Below, in pieces: positions 42,997 to 53,396 of a stretch of 64,000 bases of DNA. How positions within the stretch are numbered: position 1 is the first letter of the stretch; every line of letters begins with the position of its first letter. The stretch lies in assembly GCF_028532725.1 (NCBI RefSeq), contig NZ_JAQKGU010000003.1:186001-250000 (forward strand). The letters are read 5' to 3'. The translations under genes and the position numbers were made by a program. Source of the stretch: Desulfovibrio sp. Fe33 (lineage in GTDB: Bacteria; Desulfobacterota; Desulfovibrionia; Desulfovibrionales; Desulfovibrionaceae). The notes below the pieces were generated by a model that was given only the letters and a program-made list of their open reading frames with translations, was not told the origin of the DNA and made no database searches.

Positions 42997-43851
42997 ATGT
43001 GGGAATATACCGATAAAGTTAAGGACCATTTCCTGAATCCCCGCAACGTGGGCACCCTCGAAGACGCCGACGGCGTCGGCGAAGTCGGCTCGCTGGCCTG
43101 CGGCGACGCCCTGACCCTGTACATCAAGGTGGATGAGGACGGAAAAATCTCCGACGCCAAATTCCAGACCTTCGGCTGCGCAAGCGCCATCGCCTCCAGT
43201 TCCGCCCTGACCGAGATGCTTATCGGCAAAACGGTCGAGGAGGCGGAAAAGATCACCAACAAGGATATCGCCGAATATCTGGGCGGACTGCCCCGCGAAA
43301 AGATGCACTGCTCGGTCATGGGCCAGGAAGCCTTGGAGCAGGCAATCAAGAATATGCGCGGAGAAGCTCCGTCCAAGATGGAACATTCGCACGAAGGCGA
43401 ACTCATCTGCGAGTGTTTCGGCGTATTCGACGAGGAAATCCTCCACGCCATCAAGGAAAACGACCTCAAAACCGTTGAGGACGTGACCAACTTCACCAAG
43501 GCGGGCGGCGGCTGCGGCAAGTGCATCCCGGACCTGGAAAGGCTTCTGGCCGAAGCGCACGGCGAGGGCGTCTGCCCCACCCCGTCCTCCAAGCCCGCCT
43601 TCCCGGCCCAGGGCATGACCAATATTCAGCGTATGCATCTCATCGAGAGCGTCATCGACAACGATGTCCGACCCAAGCTTCAGGCCGACGGCGGCAACAT
43701 CGAGCTGGTGGACATCGACCGCGACGCCGTTGTGGTCCGCTTCCTGGGCATGTGCTCGGGCTGCCCGTCCAGCCAGGCAACCCTCAAGAATTTGGTGGAA
43801 ACCGCCCTCAGGGCAAAGGTCGATCCGGCCCTGACGGTTCGGGAGGGATAA
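42997..43851 (+). CDS. nifU: NifU-type modular Fe-S cluster scaffold
   Basis: 284 residues in three modules. IscU-like N-terminal domain with scaffold Cys35 (LACGDAL), Cys61 (FGCASA) and Cys105 (MHCSVMG). Central [2Fe-2S] BFD-like ferredoxin domain with ICECFGVFDEEI and GGGCGKCIP. C-terminal Nfu domain with MCSGCPSSQATL. It receives sulfur from NifS and hands clusters to apoproteins. First gene of nifU-nifS-cysK-cysE; no nitrogenase genes nearby, so this is a housekeeping system as in Desulfovibrio and epsilonproteobacteria. Controlled probably by the palindrome upstream. Confidence 0.94.
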   Translation: MWEYTDKVKDHFLNPRNVGTLEDADGVGEVGSLACGDALTLYIKVDEDGKISDAKFQTFGCASAIASSSALTEMLIGKTVEEAEKITNKDIAEYLGGLPREKMHCSVMGQEALEQAIKNMRGEAPSKMEHSHEGELICECFGVFDEEILHAIKENDLKTVEDVTNFTKAGGGCGKCIPDLERLLAEAHGEGVCPTPSSKPAFPAQGMTNIQRMHLIESVIDNDVRPKLQADGGNIELVDIDRDAVVVRFLGMCSGCPSSQATLKNLVETALRAKVDPALTVREG

Positions 43852-43853
43852 CC

Positions 43854-45050
43854 ATGAAAACCATCTATCTCGACAACAACGCCACCACACAGGTCGATCC
43901 GGCCGTGTTCGAGGCCATGAAACCCTATTTCACCGAATTGTACGGCAACCCTTCCTCCATGCACCGCTTCGGCGGACAGGTCGGGGTCAAGCTCAAGGAG
44001 GCCCGCGCTTCGGTCGCCAACCTGCTTGGCTGTTCGCCGGAGGAGATCATCTTCACCTCCTGCGGCTCCGAGTCCGACAACACGGCCATCCGCTCAGCCC
44101 TTTCAGCCCGTCCCGAAAGGCGGCACATCATCACCACCGCCGTGGAGCACCCGGCCATCCTGAGCCTGTGCAAGTACCTGGAGAAAAAGGACGGCTACGA
44201 AGTCACCTACCTCGGCACCGACGAGCGCGGCAGACTCGATATTGAAGAATACAAGGCCGCCCTCCGCCCGGACACGGCCATCGTGTCCATCATGTGGGCC
44301 AACAACGAAACCGGCAACATCCACCCCATCGAGGAAATGGCGAAAATCGCTAAGGAACACGACGTGTTCTTCCACACGGACGCGGTCCAGGCCGTGGGCA
44401 AGGTGGACATCGACCTGAGCAGGGTCCCTGTCGACATGCTTTCCCTTTCCGGCCACAAGCTGCACGCCCCCAAGGGCGTGGGCGCCCTGTTCGTTCGCAA
44501 ACGGCTGCCCTTCCGCCCGTTCCTCATCGGCGGGCATCAGGAACGCAGCCGCCGCGCGGGCACGGAAAACACCACGGGCATCATCGCCCTGGGCAAGGCG
44601 TGCGAGTTGGCGCGGGAGCACATGGCGGAAGAGAACACCGAGGTCAAACGGCTGCGCGACAAGCTGGAAAAGGGGCTGCTCGAAAGCATCCCGGACACTA
44701 AGCTGAATGGCGACCCCGAACACCGCTTGCCAAATACCTCCAACATTTCCTTCGGTTATGTTGAAGGCGAAGCCATCCTGCTGATGATCGACCAGGTGGG
44801 TATTGCGGCCAGCTCCGGTTCGGCCTGTACTTCGGGCAGCCTGGAGCCGTCCCATGTGCTGCGGGCCATGGGCGTGCCCTTCACCTTCGCCCACGGGTCC
44901 ATCCGCTTTTCCCTGAGCCGGTTCAATACCGAGGAGGAAATCGACTTCGTGATCGAGACCCTGCCTCCCATCATCGAAAACCTGCGCAAGCTCTCGCCGT
45001 TTTCGGCTGAAAAACAGGCCCCTGCCTGCACCAAAAGTTTTTCGGAGTAA
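43854..45050 (+). CDS. nifS: cysteine desulfurase NifS
   Basis: 398 residues, PLP-dependent class V aminotransferase fold. PLP lysine is Lys202 in [11 protein letters not shown]; the persulfide cysteine is Cys325 in [10 protein letters not shown]. The N-terminus [16 protein letters not shown] is characteristic. It takes sulfur from cysteine for the NifU scaffold. It starts 2 bp after the nifU stop and is followed 2 bp later by cysK, so the whole set is one tight operon. The last 15 residues are a short tail beyond the usual end. Confidence 0.94.
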   Translation: MKTIYLDNNATTQVDPAVFEAMKPYFTELYGNPSSMHRFGGQVGVKLKEARASVANLLGCSPEEIIFTSCGSESDNTAIRSALSARPERRHIITTAVEHPAILSLCKYLEKKDGYEVTYLGTDERGRLDIEEYKAALRPDTAIVSIMWANNETGNIHPIEEMAKIAKEHDVFFHTDAVQAVGKVDIDLSRVPVDMLSLSGHKLHAPKGVGALFVRKRLPFRPFLIGGHQERSRRAGTENTTGIIALGKACELAREHMAEENTEVKRLRDKLEKGLLESIPDTKLNGDPEHRLPNTSNISFGYVEGEAILLMIDQVGIAASSGSACTSGSLEPSHVLRAMGVPFTFAHGSIRFSLSRFNTEEEIDFVIETLPPIIENLRKLSPFSAEKQAPACTKSFSE

Positions 45051-45052
45051 TC

Positions 45053-45973
45053 ATGAAAATTGCCGACAACATGACGGAACTCGTCGGCGGCACGCCGATG
45101 GTCCGTCTGAATAAACTCGCACGAGGCCTCAAGGCCTCGGTCGTGGCCAAGCTGGAATTCAACAATCCGTGCGGATCGATCAAGGACCGTATCGCCCGGA
45201 ACATGGTCGAGACGGCCCTGGCCGATGGAACCATTGACGAAAACACGGTGCTGGTCGAACCCACCAGCGGCAACACGGGCATCGGCCTGGCCTTCGTCTG
45301 CGCGGTCAAGGGGCTGCACCTGGTCCTTACCATGCCGGAGTCCATGTCCATGGAACGTCGCAAGCTGCTGAAGGGATTGGGCGCTGAACTGATCCTCACT
45401 CCGGCCGAAAAAGGCATGAAAGGCGCCATCGACCGCGCCCGGGAAATAGTTGCGGAAACGGCCAACGCCTTCATGCCCATGCAGTTCGACAATCCGGCCA
45501 ATCCCGAGGCCCATCGGAAGACCACGGCACTGGAGATCTGGGACGACACCGATGGCGAAGTGGACATATTCGTGGCGGGCGTCGGCACAGGCGGCACCCT
45601 TACGGGCGTGGCCGAGGCACTCAAGGAAAGGAAGCCCGGCGTCAAGGCCGTGGCCGTGGAACCGGACGCATCTGCGGTCCTGTCCGGCGGCGCTCCCGGC
45701 CCGCATGCCATTCAGGGCATCGGCGCGGGATTCGTCCCCAATGCCCTGAACACGGCCATCATCGACGAGGTCGTGCGTATCGGCAACGATGAAGCGTTGG
45801 AGACCGCCAAGCGGCTCATGCGCGAGGAAGGCGTCCTCTGCGGCATCTCCTCCGGGGCCAACTGTGCGGCGGCCCTGAAATTGGCGAGGCGAGAGGAAAA
45901 CGCGGGCAAAATGATTGTTTTCGTTGTCTGCGACACCGGCGAACGCTACCTGAGCACTCCGCTCTTCGATTAG
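45053..45973 (+). CDS. cysK: cysteine synthase (O-acetylserine sulfhydrylase)
   Basis: 306 residues, PLP fold type II. Lys44 in [10 protein letters not shown] binds PLP; the substrate loop is [12 protein letters not shown]; the phosphate-binding glycine loop is [22 protein letters not shown] lies near the end. It makes cysteine from O-acetylserine and sulfide, which is abundant in a sulfate reducer. It sits between nifS, which consumes cysteine, and cysE, which makes the acetylserine. Confidence 0.93.
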   Translation: MKIADNMTELVGGTPMVRLNKLARGLKASVVAKLEFNNPCGSIKDRIARNMVETALADGTIDENTVLVEPTSGNTGIGLAFVCAVKGLHLVLTMPESMSMERRKLLKGLGAELILTPAEKGMKGAIDRAREIVAETANAFMPMQFDNPANPEAHRKTTALEIWDDTDGEVDIFVAGVGTGGTLTGVAEALKERKPGVKAVAVEPDASAVLSGGAPGPHAIQGIGAGFVPNALNTAIIDEVVRIGNDEALETAKRLMREEGVLCGISSGANCAAALKLARREENAGKMIVFVVCDTGERYLSTPLFD

Positions 45974-45984
45974 AGGTGCCCTCC

Positions 45985-46905
45985 ATGACCAGTGAAGACT
46001 ACACGTTGGCGGATGTGGTCGCGCTCCTCGTGGAATCCGGGGACAACGGCCCGACTTCGCACAGATTTTCCGACGAGGCCCCCATGCCCTCGGTGGAGAC
46101 TCTGCGGGAAATAGTCGAGGACCTGCGCTGCGTCCTGTTTCCCGGCTATTTCGGCCCGTCCGAGATTGTTCCGGACACCATGCCCTATTACATAGGCGCG
46201 ACCCTGGACCAGGTGGAGCGCAAGCTCGCCGACCAAATCAACCGGGGTTACTGCTTCGTCTGTGATGCCACCACCACAGAACGGTGCACCGACTGCGAAA
46301 AACGGGCAAAGAACATCGCCAAGAAGTTCATCACCAAACTGCCTGAAATCAGGAAACTCCTGCTTTCCGATGTGGAAGCGGCCTACATCGGCGACCCCGC
46401 GGCCAAAACCCATGGGGAGACGATCTTCTGCTACCCGTCCATCCGCGCCCTGACCAACCATCGCATAGCCCACGAGCTGTACAAGCTCGGCGTGGACATC
46501 ATTCCCCGAATCATCGCCGAAATGGCCCACTCCGACACGGGCATCGACATCCATCCCGGCGCGACCATCGGCAAGTCGTTCTTCATCGACCACGGCACAG
46601 GCACCGTCATCGGCGAAACCTGCATCATCGGAGACAACGTCCGCGTGTACCAGGGCGTGACCCTGGGGGCCAAGAGCTTTCCCAAGGGTGAGGATGAAAT
46701 GCTCATCAAGGGACTGCCCCGCCACCCCATCGTGGAGGACGACGTCATCATCTACGCCGGGGCGACCATCCTGGGGAGAATCACCATCGGCCGGGAAGCT
46801 GTCATCGGCGGCAACGTGTGGATCGTCCGCGACGTCCCCGCCGGAGCGCAGATCGTCCAGACGCGCGTTCTGGAACAATCCTTCGAACACGGATCAGGCA
46901 TCTAA
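45985..46905 (+). CDS. cysE: serine O-acetyltransferase, long form
   Basis: 306 residues; ATG chosen because AGAGGTG precedes it, although a GTG 9 bp earlier is in frame. An N-terminal helical domain with a Cys-rich knuckle (GYCFVCDATTTERCTDCEKR) precedes the left-handed beta-helix: GIDIHPGATIGKSFFIDHGT, VIGETCIIGDNVRVYQGVTL. It acetylates serine for CysK and normally binds CysK through its C-terminus. The Cys knuckle is not in the E. coli enzyme but is seen in related long forms. Confidence 0.9.
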   Translation: MTSEDYTLADVVALLVESGDNGPTSHRFSDEAPMPSVETLREIVEDLRCVLFPGYFGPSEIVPDTMPYYIGATLDQVERKLADQINRGYCFVCDATTTERCTDCEKRAKNIAKKFITKLPEIRKLLLSDVEAAYIGDPAAKTHGETIFCYPSIRALTNHRIAHELYKLGVDIIPRIIAEMAHSDTGIDIHPGATIGKSFFIDHGTGTVIGETCIIGDNVRVYQGVTLGAKSFPKGEDEMLIKGLPRHPIVEDDVIIYAGATILGRITIGREAVIGGNVWIVRDVPAGAQIVQTRVLEQSFEHGSGI

Positions 46906-46925
46906 ACTTCAAATAAAAATCCAAT

Positions 46926-46966
46926 AAAAAAGGAGGTATGGCTTCCCATACCTCCTTTTTCTTCAT
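46926..46966. terminator. bidirectional terminator between cysE and the TPR gene
   Basis: AAAAAAGGAGGTATGG, loop CTTC, CCATACCTCCTTTTT: a perfect ten-base stem with A-run before and T-run after, serving both converging genes. Confidence 0.93.
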
Positions 46967-46974
46967 GTTTAGCT

Positions 46975-47604
46975 TTAACTATTTTCAAGCTCTCTGACCA
47001 TCACGGCCAGGCTTTGTCCGGTGGGTGATTTGGCCTCGGGATTGATGGCCAGCACCTCTTTCCAGACCTTGAGGGCCGACTCCCTGTCGTTCAGATCATG
47101 AAGATAAACTATCCCCATGTTGAACCGCGAAGTGATATGGCCCGGCTCCAGATCCGCGGCATGGTCAAAGGCGTCCACGGCCTTCTGAAACTGTTTTGTA
47201 CGGCGGTACATGACACCCAGATCGGACCAGACATTGACGTCGGTGGGCCTGAGTTCGAGGGCCCGCTCATAGGCGTTGACGGCCCTTGCCGGAAGGTTGT
47301 GGTCGAAGCAGAAGTTGCCGAGCTTGACCCAGAGGTCGGCATTGGCCGGGTCGGCGGCCGCGGCGTTTTCCAGGCTGGCCAGAGCCTCGGGGTCGGCCGT
47401 ATGCGGCACGGGGGACTCTGTGGGAACAGCCTGGGCCGTCATGTTCGCCCGCTGATCCCTCTGCCCGACATAAATCATGGTTACGGCGTTGCCCACGAAG
47501 ATGCCGACAAGCACCCCCAACACCGCCAGCATGACGGCCGAGCTTTTCTTGACATATTTACCGTCCAATTCGGCGGCTTCACGTTCGCGTTTATGCACTC
47601 CCAT
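46975..47604 (-). CDS. membrane-anchored TPR protein
   Basis: 209 residues from MGVHKREREAAELDGKYVKK, chosen since CAGGAGAG precedes it. A single helix (SAVMLAVLGVLVGIFVGNAV) anchors the N-terminus; three tetratricopeptide repeats follow at about 80-185 (ADLWVKLGNFCFDHNLPARA, VNVWSDLGVMYRRTKQFQKA, ITSRFNMGIVYLHDLNDRES). Such proteins serve as scaffolds in cytochrome or envelope biogenesis; partner unknown. Divergent from ileS. Confidence 0.8.
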   Translation of the reverse strand: MGVHKREREAAELDGKYVKKSSAVMLAVLGVLVGIFVGNAVTMIYVGQRDQRANMTAQAVPTESPVPHTADPEALASLENAAAADPANADLWVKLGNFCFDHNLPARAVNAYERALELRPTDVNVWSDLGVMYRRTKQFQKAVDAFDHAADLEPGHITSRFNMGIVYLHDLNDRESALKVWKEVLAINPEAKSPTGQSLAVMVRELENS

Positions 47605-47816
47605 CGTCTCTCCTGAATCATGGTTGTTGCAAGTCGGACCTTGTCGTCCACCTGTGACAAAAACATGTTTCGCCAGTCGTGTAAACATTGTGCAATGCCC
47701 GGCGCAACCGGTGCAAAGCTTGACTTCCGGCCCGGCTTATACCAATCTACGCGGTCTCACCAAAATGGACACTTTCATCTAAAGAAATATACGGTTCCCG
47801 GAGGACTTGAAAACCC

Positions 47817-50633
47817 ATGAGTGACTATAAGAACACCCTGCTCCTGCCCAAAACCTCGTTCCCCATGAAGGCCAACCTCAAGCAACGCGAGCCCGAAATG
47901 CTCAAGTTCTGGGAGGAAACCAAGGCCTACGACGAAATGATCGCGGCCGGCGACGCCGACGACAGGTATGTGCTGCACGACGGTCCTCCCTATGCCAACG
48001 GGCACATTCACATGGGCACGGCCCTGAACAAGGTCCTCAAGGACATCATCGTCAAATCCCGGAACATCCAGGGGCAGAAGGCCGAATATGTGCCCGGCTG
48101 GGACTGCCACGGCCTGCCCATCGAGCACAAGGTCGAGCAGGAACTGAAGAAAAAGAACAAGGAACTCGACACCCTGACCATCCGCAAAATCTGCCGGTCC
48201 TACGCCGCCAAGTGGCTGGACACCCAGCGCGAGGAGTTCAAGCGGCTCGGCGTATTCGGTGTATGGGACGATCCCTACATGACCATGAAGCCCCAGTACG
48301 AAGCGGCCACCGCCCGCGAATTGGGCCGGTTCATGGAGCGCAACGGCGTTGTTCGCGGCAAGAAGCCCATCTACTGGTGCTGCGACTGCCACACCGCCCT
48401 TGCCGAGGCCGAAGTCGAGTACGAGGACCACACCTCCCCGTCCATCTACGTCCGCTTCCCCATGGCCGACGAGAATTTCAAGAAAATCGCGGATGTCGAC
48501 GTTTCCAAGCTGTTCATCCTCATCTGGACCACGACTCCGTGGACGATTCCGGACAACATGGCCGTCGCAGTGCATCCGGACTACGACTACGTGCTGGTCA
48601 AGGCCGGGGACGACTTCTACGTCCTGGCAGACGGCCTGCTCGAATCCTGCGCGGCGAAATTCGGCTGGGAATCCTTTGAAACCCTGGCGACCTTCCGGGG
48701 CGGCGAACTTGAGGGGCTGAAAGCCAAGCATCCCATCTACGACCGCGAATCCCCCGTGGTTCTGGCCGACTACGTCACCCTCGACACCGGCACGGGCTGT
48801 GTCCACACCGCCCCGGGCCACGGCCGCGAGGACTTTGAGACCGGCCTGAAGAACGGCCTGGAAATCTACTCGCCCATGAACAACAAGGGAGAGTTCCTCA
48901 AGGAAGTCGAGTATTTTGCCGGTTTGAACGTCTGGGACGCCAACCCCAAGGTCATCGAGAAGCTGACCGAGCTCGGCAACCTGATGGCCTCCGAAAAGAT
49001 CACCCACTCCTACCCGCATTGCTGGCGCTGCAAGCAGCCGGTCATCTTCCGGGCCACCACCCAGTGGTTTATCGGCATGGACGAAAACGACCTGCGCAAA
49101 CGCGCGCTCAACGCCATCCGCAACGAAGTGAAATGGGTCCCCACCTGGGGCGAGGAGCGCATCCACAGCATGGTCGAAAACCGGCCCGACTGGTGCATTT
49201 CCCGCCAGCGCAACTGGGGCGTGCCCATCTCCGCGCTCATCTGCGAGGACTGCGACGAGACCTGGTTCGACGCGAAATGGGTCTATGATATCTGCGACAA
49301 GTACGCGGCCAACGAAACCGGCTGCGATTACTGGTTCGAGGCTCCGCTGGAGGAAATCGTGCCCAAGGGACTGACCTGCCCTAAATGCGGCGGAGCCCAC
49401 TGGCGGCGCGAAACCGACATCCTGGACGTCTGGTTCGACTCCGGCACCAGCTACGCCGCCGTGGTGGAGCAGCGCAAGGAGACCCGTTTCCCGGCCGACC
49501 TCTACCTTGAGGGTTCCGACCAGCACCGCGGCTGGTTCCATTCATCCCTGCTCGCTTCGGTGGGCACGCGCGACGTGCCGCCCTACAAGACCGTCCTGAC
49601 CCACGGTTACGTGGTGGACGCCGAGGGCCGCAAGATGTCCAAATCCATCGGCAACGTCATCGCGCCGCAGGAGATCATCGACAAATTCGGCGCGGAAATC
49701 CTGCGCATGTGGGTGTCGGCCTCCAACTATCAGGAAGACATCCGCATCTCGGACGAGACCCTGAACAGGCTGGTGGACGCCTACCGCCGCATCCGCAACA
49801 CCTGCCGCTACCTGTTGTCGAACCTCAACGATTTCGACCCGGCGAACAAGGTAGACGTGGCCGACATGCTGCCGCTCGACCGCTACGCCCTGGACATGGT
49901 CGTTCGCCAGCACGACGCCATCCGCAAGGCGTACCGCGAATTCGAATTCCACAAGGTCTACCACACCCTTCACAACCTCTGCGTGGTCGACCTGTCCGCC
50001 TTCTATCTCGATATCATCAAGGACCGCCTGTACGTGGAGGAAGAGGACGGCCTCAAGCGCCGCTCCGCCCAGACCGTGCTCTGGCAGATTCTGCTCATGC
50101 TCCTCGAAGACATGGCCCCGGTCCTGTCCTTCACCGCCGAGGAGGCTTTTCAGGCGCTGCCCGAAGCCATCAAGCGCACCCTGCCCCAGGACAAGACGGT
50201 CTTCGCCCTGCGCTTTGCGCCGGACCGCCCCGAACTGTCCGGCGAGGAACGCGCCCGCTGGGAAATGCTGGCCCTGGTCCGCTCCGAGGTAAACAAGGCC
50301 ATCGAGCCCAAGCGCAAGGATCGCGTCATCGGCAAGTCCCTGGACGCCCAGGTGACCATCTACGCCGAAGAGGAAATCCGCGACCTGGTTTCCACCGAAG
50401 ACATCGACCCGCGTGAGTTCTTCATCATCTCCAATCTGATCCTGGACGAACCCGAAAACGCCCCGTCCGACGCCTTCGCGAGCGAGGAGATCGAGGAATT
50501 GAGGGTGGTCGTCGAAGCCGCGCCGGGTGAGAAGTGCGAACGGTGCTGGCGCATCGCCGAGGACCTGGGCACCGACCCGGCATACCCCGACGCTTGTCCG
50601 CGCTGCACGGCGGTGCTGAAAAAACTCGGCTAG
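47817..50633 (+). CDS. ileS: isoleucyl-tRNA synthetase
   Basis: 938 residues, class I. HIGH motif is GHIHMG at 62-67, KMSKS at 606-610, editing domain CP1 about 200-400 with [12 protein letters not shown], and the C-terminal zinc finger CERCWR...CPRCTAV. Length and order match E. coli IleS. A weak promoter may lie in the 128-bp gap. lspA follows after 5 bp, the widespread ileS-lspA pair. No T-box leader was seen. Confidence 0.96.
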   Translation: MSDYKNTLLLPKTSFPMKANLKQREPEMLKFWEETKAYDEMIAAGDADDRYVLHDGPPYANGHIHMGTALNKVLKDIIVKSRNIQGQKAEYVPGWDCHGLPIEHKVEQELKKKNKELDTLTIRKICRSYAAKWLDTQREEFKRLGVFGVWDDPYMTMKPQYEAATARELGRFMERNGVVRGKKPIYWCCDCHTALAEAEVEYEDHTSPSIYVRFPMADENFKKIADVDVSKLFILIWTTTPWTIPDNMAVAVHPDYDYVLVKAGDDFYVLADGLLESCAAKFGWESFETLATFRGGELEGLKAKHPIYDRESPVVLADYVTLDTGTGCVHTAPGHGREDFETGLKNGLEIYSPMNNKGEFLKEVEYFAGLNVWDANPKVIEKLTELGNLMASEKITHSYPHCWRCKQPVIFRATTQWFIGMDENDLRKRALNAIRNEVKWVPTWGEERIHSMVENRPDWCISRQRNWGVPISALICEDCDETWFDAKWVYDICDKYAANETGCDYWFEAPLEEIVPKGLTCPKCGGAHWRRETDILDVWFDSGTSYAAVVEQRKETRFPADLYLEGSDQHRGWFHSSLLASVGTRDVPPYKTVLTHGYVVDAEGRKMSKSIGNVIAPQEIIDKFGAEILRMWVSASNYQEDIRISDETLNRLVDAYRRIRNTCRYLLSNLNDFDPANKVDVADMLPLDRYALDMVVRQHDAIRKAYREFEFHKVYHTLHNLCVVDLSAFYLDIIKDRLYVEEEDGLKRRSAQTVLWQILLMLLEDMAPVLSFTAEEAFQALPEAIKRTLPQDKTVFALRFAPDRPELSGEERARWEMLALVRSEVNKAIEPKRKDRVIGKSLDAQVTIYAEEEIRDLVSTEDIDPREFFIISNLILDEPENAPSDAFASEEIEELRVVVEAAPGEKCERCWRIAEDLGTDPAYPDACPRCTAVLKKLG

Positions 50634-50638
50634 GCTCC

Positions 50639-51139
50639 ATGAACAAGTACAAGCTGGCAGCCATATGGGCGGCGGGCACCGTAGTGCTCGATCAGATCAC
50701 CAAACTCCTGGTCCACAACCTTATGCCCGTGTGGACCGGGAGGGAGATCATCCCCGGCCTGTTCAACCTGGTCCACGTTCTCAACAAGGGCGCGGCCTGG
50801 GGTTTCCTGGACGACGACAACATAGACTGGCAGCGTCCTCTGTTCATCCTCATCTCCCTGACGGCGGTGGCGGTCATCGCCTATATGATCCGCCTGACCA
50901 AGGATGAGGACCGCTGGATGCTTTCCGGGCTGGGCATGATCGCGGGCGGAGCCGTCGGCAACGCCATCGACCGCATCTGGCTCGGCTCGGTCATCGACTT
51001 CTTGGACTTCTATGCGCGCGGCTACCACTGGCCCGCCTTCAACGTGGCCGACAGCGCCTTGACCGTGGGCGCGGGCTGCATCATCGTCTCCACGCTGATA
51101 AACCGCGGGGACACCCGGAAGGCGTCGCGCCTTTCCTAA
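50639..51139 (+). CDS. lspA: lipoprotein signal peptidase II
   Basis: 166 residues, four membrane helices. Catalytic aspartates are in AVGNAIDRI and FNVADSALTVG; N-terminal VLDQITK is also conserved. It cleaves prolipoproteins before the lipobox Cys; the CpoB-like lipoprotein two genes downstream is a local client. It starts directly after ileS. Confidence 0.93.
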   Translation: MNKYKLAAIWAAGTVVLDQITKLLVHNLMPVWTGREIIPGLFNLVHVLNKGAAWGFLDDDNIDWQRPLFILISLTAVAVIAYMIRLTKDEDRWMLSGLGMIAGGAVGNAIDRIWLGSVIDFLDFYARGYHWPAFNVADSALTVGAGCIIVSTLINRGDTRKASRLS

Positions 51140-51151
51140 GGAGAACGCATC

Positions 51152-51376
51152 ATGTTCGCAGACTTCTCGGCCCTGACCCCGACCCAGTGGGCCATCGTGC
51201 TGGTCGCCGTCGGCGCCTGCTTTACCTTCAGCGCGTGGGCGATTCTGGACGTCTGGAAACGGCACTTCGAATCCTCGACGGAAAAAAGCCTGTGGATGCA
51301 GATCTGCATTTTCATTCCCATTCTCGGCGCTCTGACGTATCTTTTCCTCGGCAGAAAAAGAGGGAGCTTGCAATGA
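51152..51376 (+). CDS. small membrane protein with PLDc_N-like domain
   Basis: 74 residues with two helices (TQWAIVLVAVGACFTFSAWA and LWMQICIFIPILGALTYLF) ending in a GRKRG basic patch. The W-x-I-x-x-P...GxxxYLxxGR pattern matches the N-terminal membrane domain found in cardiolipin synthases and stand-alone PLDc_N proteins. Its stop overlaps the next start by 4 bp (ATGA). Confidence 0.72.
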   Translation: MFADFSALTPTQWAIVLVAVGACFTFSAWAILDVWKRHFESSTEKSLWMQICIFIPILGALTYLFLGRKRGSLQ

Positions 51377-52350
51377 CGATCAAAAAGACCTGTATATTCA
51401 GCTTGTTTTTGGCGATATTGAGCCTGTCGTCCCTGTCCGGCTGCGCCACCAGGACCGATGTGGAAGCCATACAATCCGACCGGCAGCAGGACCGCAACCG
51501 TATTCGCCAGCTCGAAGCCGAACTGGCCGAATCCCGGCAGCAGCTCAAGGAAGAGATAGAGCTGTCCAACAACCCCATCCGCGAAAAATCCGCCGACATG
51601 TGGGCTGAAATCCAGTCCCTGCGCACGGAAATAGCCAAGATGCGGGGCGAGATGGACAACCTGAACATCCGTATGGACCGTCAGGTCGGCGCGGCCGACT
51701 CCGCCGTGACCGTGGATGAGCTTGCCAGGCGGCTGTCCGAAGTGGAATTCGCCATGGAGAACCAGCTCCAGGTGGACCTCCCCAAAATTCGCGAGGAGCG
51801 CAACGCGGCCATGTCCGCAGCCCTTCCCGCCACGACGCCTGAGGCGAATGCCCCCCTGGCGGGCCAGACGGAGACCAAAACCGCCGAAGCCGGTGCGGCC
51901 GTGGGCGGCGCCGCTGCGGCTGCTGCCGCCACCGAAGCCGCGGACAAGGACGAACCCTCGTCCCAGGCGGACAACGATCCGGCCAAGGCGCTCTATGACA
52001 AGGCATACGCCCTGTACAAGGACGGCAACTATGAGCGCGCCCGCTCCTACTGGGCCGAATTCACCGACACCTTCAAGGGGCACGCCTTCACGCCCAGCGC
52101 GGTTTTCTGGCAGGGCCAGTGCTACTACATGCTCAAGGACTACGCCCGGGCGGTCATCCTCTATGAAGACGTCATCGAAAAGTACAAGAAGAGCTCCAAG
52201 TACAAATCCGCCCTGCTCCGGTCCGGCTACTCCTGGGAACACCTCGGCAAGCCCGAGCTGGCCAAAATGCGCTTCCAGGAAGTGATCCAGAACTTTCCCA
52301 AGTCCGTCGAAGCCACGCAGGCCAAGCGGTCTCTGGATAAAATGAAATAA
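51373..52350 (+). CDS. CpoB/YbgF-like lipoprotein with coiled coil and TPRs
   Basis: 325 residues. Signal peptide with lipobox LSGC, then a coiled-coil region to about residue 145, an Ala-rich linker, and C-terminal TPRs (AKALYDKAYALYKDGNYERA, PSAVFWQGQCYYMLKDYARA). This is the layout of CpoB, which coordinates Tol-Pal and peptidoglycan synthesis, but no tol genes are adjacent, so the role is inferred. Translationally coupled to the small membrane gene before it. Confidence 0.82.
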   Translation: MTIKKTCIFSLFLAILSLSSLSGCATRTDVEAIQSDRQQDRNRIRQLEAELAESRQQLKEEIELSNNPIREKSADMWAEIQSLRTEIAKMRGEMDNLNIRMDRQVGAADSAVTVDELARRLSEVEFAMENQLQVDLPKIREERNAAMSAALPATTPEANAPLAGQTETKTAEAGAAVGGAAAAAAATEAADKDEPSSQADNDPAKALYDKAYALYKDGNYERARSYWAEFTDTFKGHAFTPSAVFWQGQCYYMLKDYARAVILYEDVIEKYKKSSKYKSALLRSGYSWEHLGKPELAKMRFQEVIQNFPKSVEATQAKRSLDKMK

Positions 52351-52398
52351 TTGCGGCCTCAGCGCCGAACGTGCCATGTAGGCACTCAGGAAAATCCC

Positions 52399-52842
52399 AT
52401 GACCAAGACCAAGAATGGTTTTAGAAAAATCGTCTATCTCTCGTTTCCGCCGGAGGTGTCCGGCAGACCCGTGGTCTGCAACCTGCTGCGCAAGTTCGAC
52501 CTGAGCTTCAATATCCTCAAGGCGGACATCAGCCCTCGACACGAAGGTACCATGACCCTTGAGGTATCGGGCCGGGAAGACACCTTCCGCCAAGGCATCG
52601 GCTATCTCAAGGAAAACGGCGTGCGCATCACCCCGGTGGCGCACAAGATATTCCGCAACGAAGACTCTTGCATCCACTGCGGCGTCTGTACGGCCATGTG
52701 CCCCACCGACGCCCTGATCCTGGACCGCGAGACCTTGAAGGTCGTTTTCGATGTGGACAAATGTTCGGCGTGCGGCATGTGCACCAGGGTCTGCCCGGTC
52801 AAGTGCATGACGCTCGACATGGATGAATTCGGCAGGTCCTGA
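52399..52842 (+). CDS. NIL-domain two-cluster ferredoxin
   Basis: 147 residues. The N-terminal NIL domain (about 8-80; VVCNLLRKFDLSFNILKADI) is the ligand-binding module of MetN-type ABC transporters. The C-terminal part has two [4Fe-4S] motifs: CIHCGVCTAMCPTDAL and CSACGMCTRVCPVKCM. NIL-ferredoxins of this type have been linked, with DUF39 proteins, to homocysteine formation in methanogens and Desulfovibrio; the DUF39 partner is not here. Confidence 0.85.
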   Translation: MTKTKNGFRKIVYLSFPPEVSGRPVVCNLLRKFDLSFNILKADISPRHEGTMTLEVSGREDTFRQGIGYLKENGVRITPVAHKIFRNEDSCIHCGVCTAMCPTDALILDRETLKVVFDVDKCSACGMCTRVCPVKCMTLDMDEFGRS

Positions 52843-52859
52843 GCCGCCAAGGGGGTCCC

Positions 52860-53378
52860 ATGAGTGAAGAGAAACGTTCGTTCTCCAGGATACAGGTCAG
52901 GCTGAAGGCCCAGGCCCGGGTCATGGAGTCCCTGGATTCTCCCCAACTCTTCACCGGCGACGCCATGCCGCAGCCGGTCTCCCGGGCCGAGTTCGTCAAG
53001 AAGAGCAAACTTCCCGAAGAAGTGGCCACCTTCCTTGCGGAAATGGACCGCAAGCTCGACCAGATCATTTCTATGCTCGGCCAGGACTCGGTCAAGACCG
53101 ATTTCGCCATCCCCGTGGAGGTCATGGAAATCTCCGCCGCCGGAGTTAAATTCCGGTCCCGGGAGTGCTTCGACATCGACGCCCCCCTGGAGATCATCAT
53201 CTACCTCAGCCAGGCTCCTCTGCGCCTGGCGGGCAGCAAGGGGCGCATCCTGGAACAGGAGCCCGACACGGGACTCTACCGCTTCGAATTCGTGGACCTG
53301 CGCGGCTCCGACATGGAGGCCATCGTGCAATTCGTCTTCAAGGAACAAAGGGAACAGATTCGCAACTCCAAAATGTAG
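52860..53378 (+). CDS. PilZ-domain protein (c-di-GMP receptor candidate)
   Basis: 172 residues. The N-terminus RSFSRIQVRLKAQARV provides an R-x-x-x-R-like motif, and VMEISAAGVKFRSREC matches the (D/N)xSxxG part, although here it is E-I-S-A-A-G. A helical segment (about 45-75) separates the two. Such proteins bind c-di-GMP and modulate motility. Located 18 bp before cheZ. Confidence 0.75.
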   Translation: MSEEKRSFSRIQVRLKAQARVMESLDSPQLFTGDAMPQPVSRAEFVKKSKLPEEVATFLAEMDRKLDQIISMLGQDSVKTDFAIPVEVMEISAAGVKFRSRECFDIDAPLEIIIYLSQAPLRLAGSKGRILEQEPDTGLYRFEFVDLRGSDMEAIVQFVFKEQREQIRNSKM

Positions 53379-53396
53379 CCGTCCCGGAGCAGACGC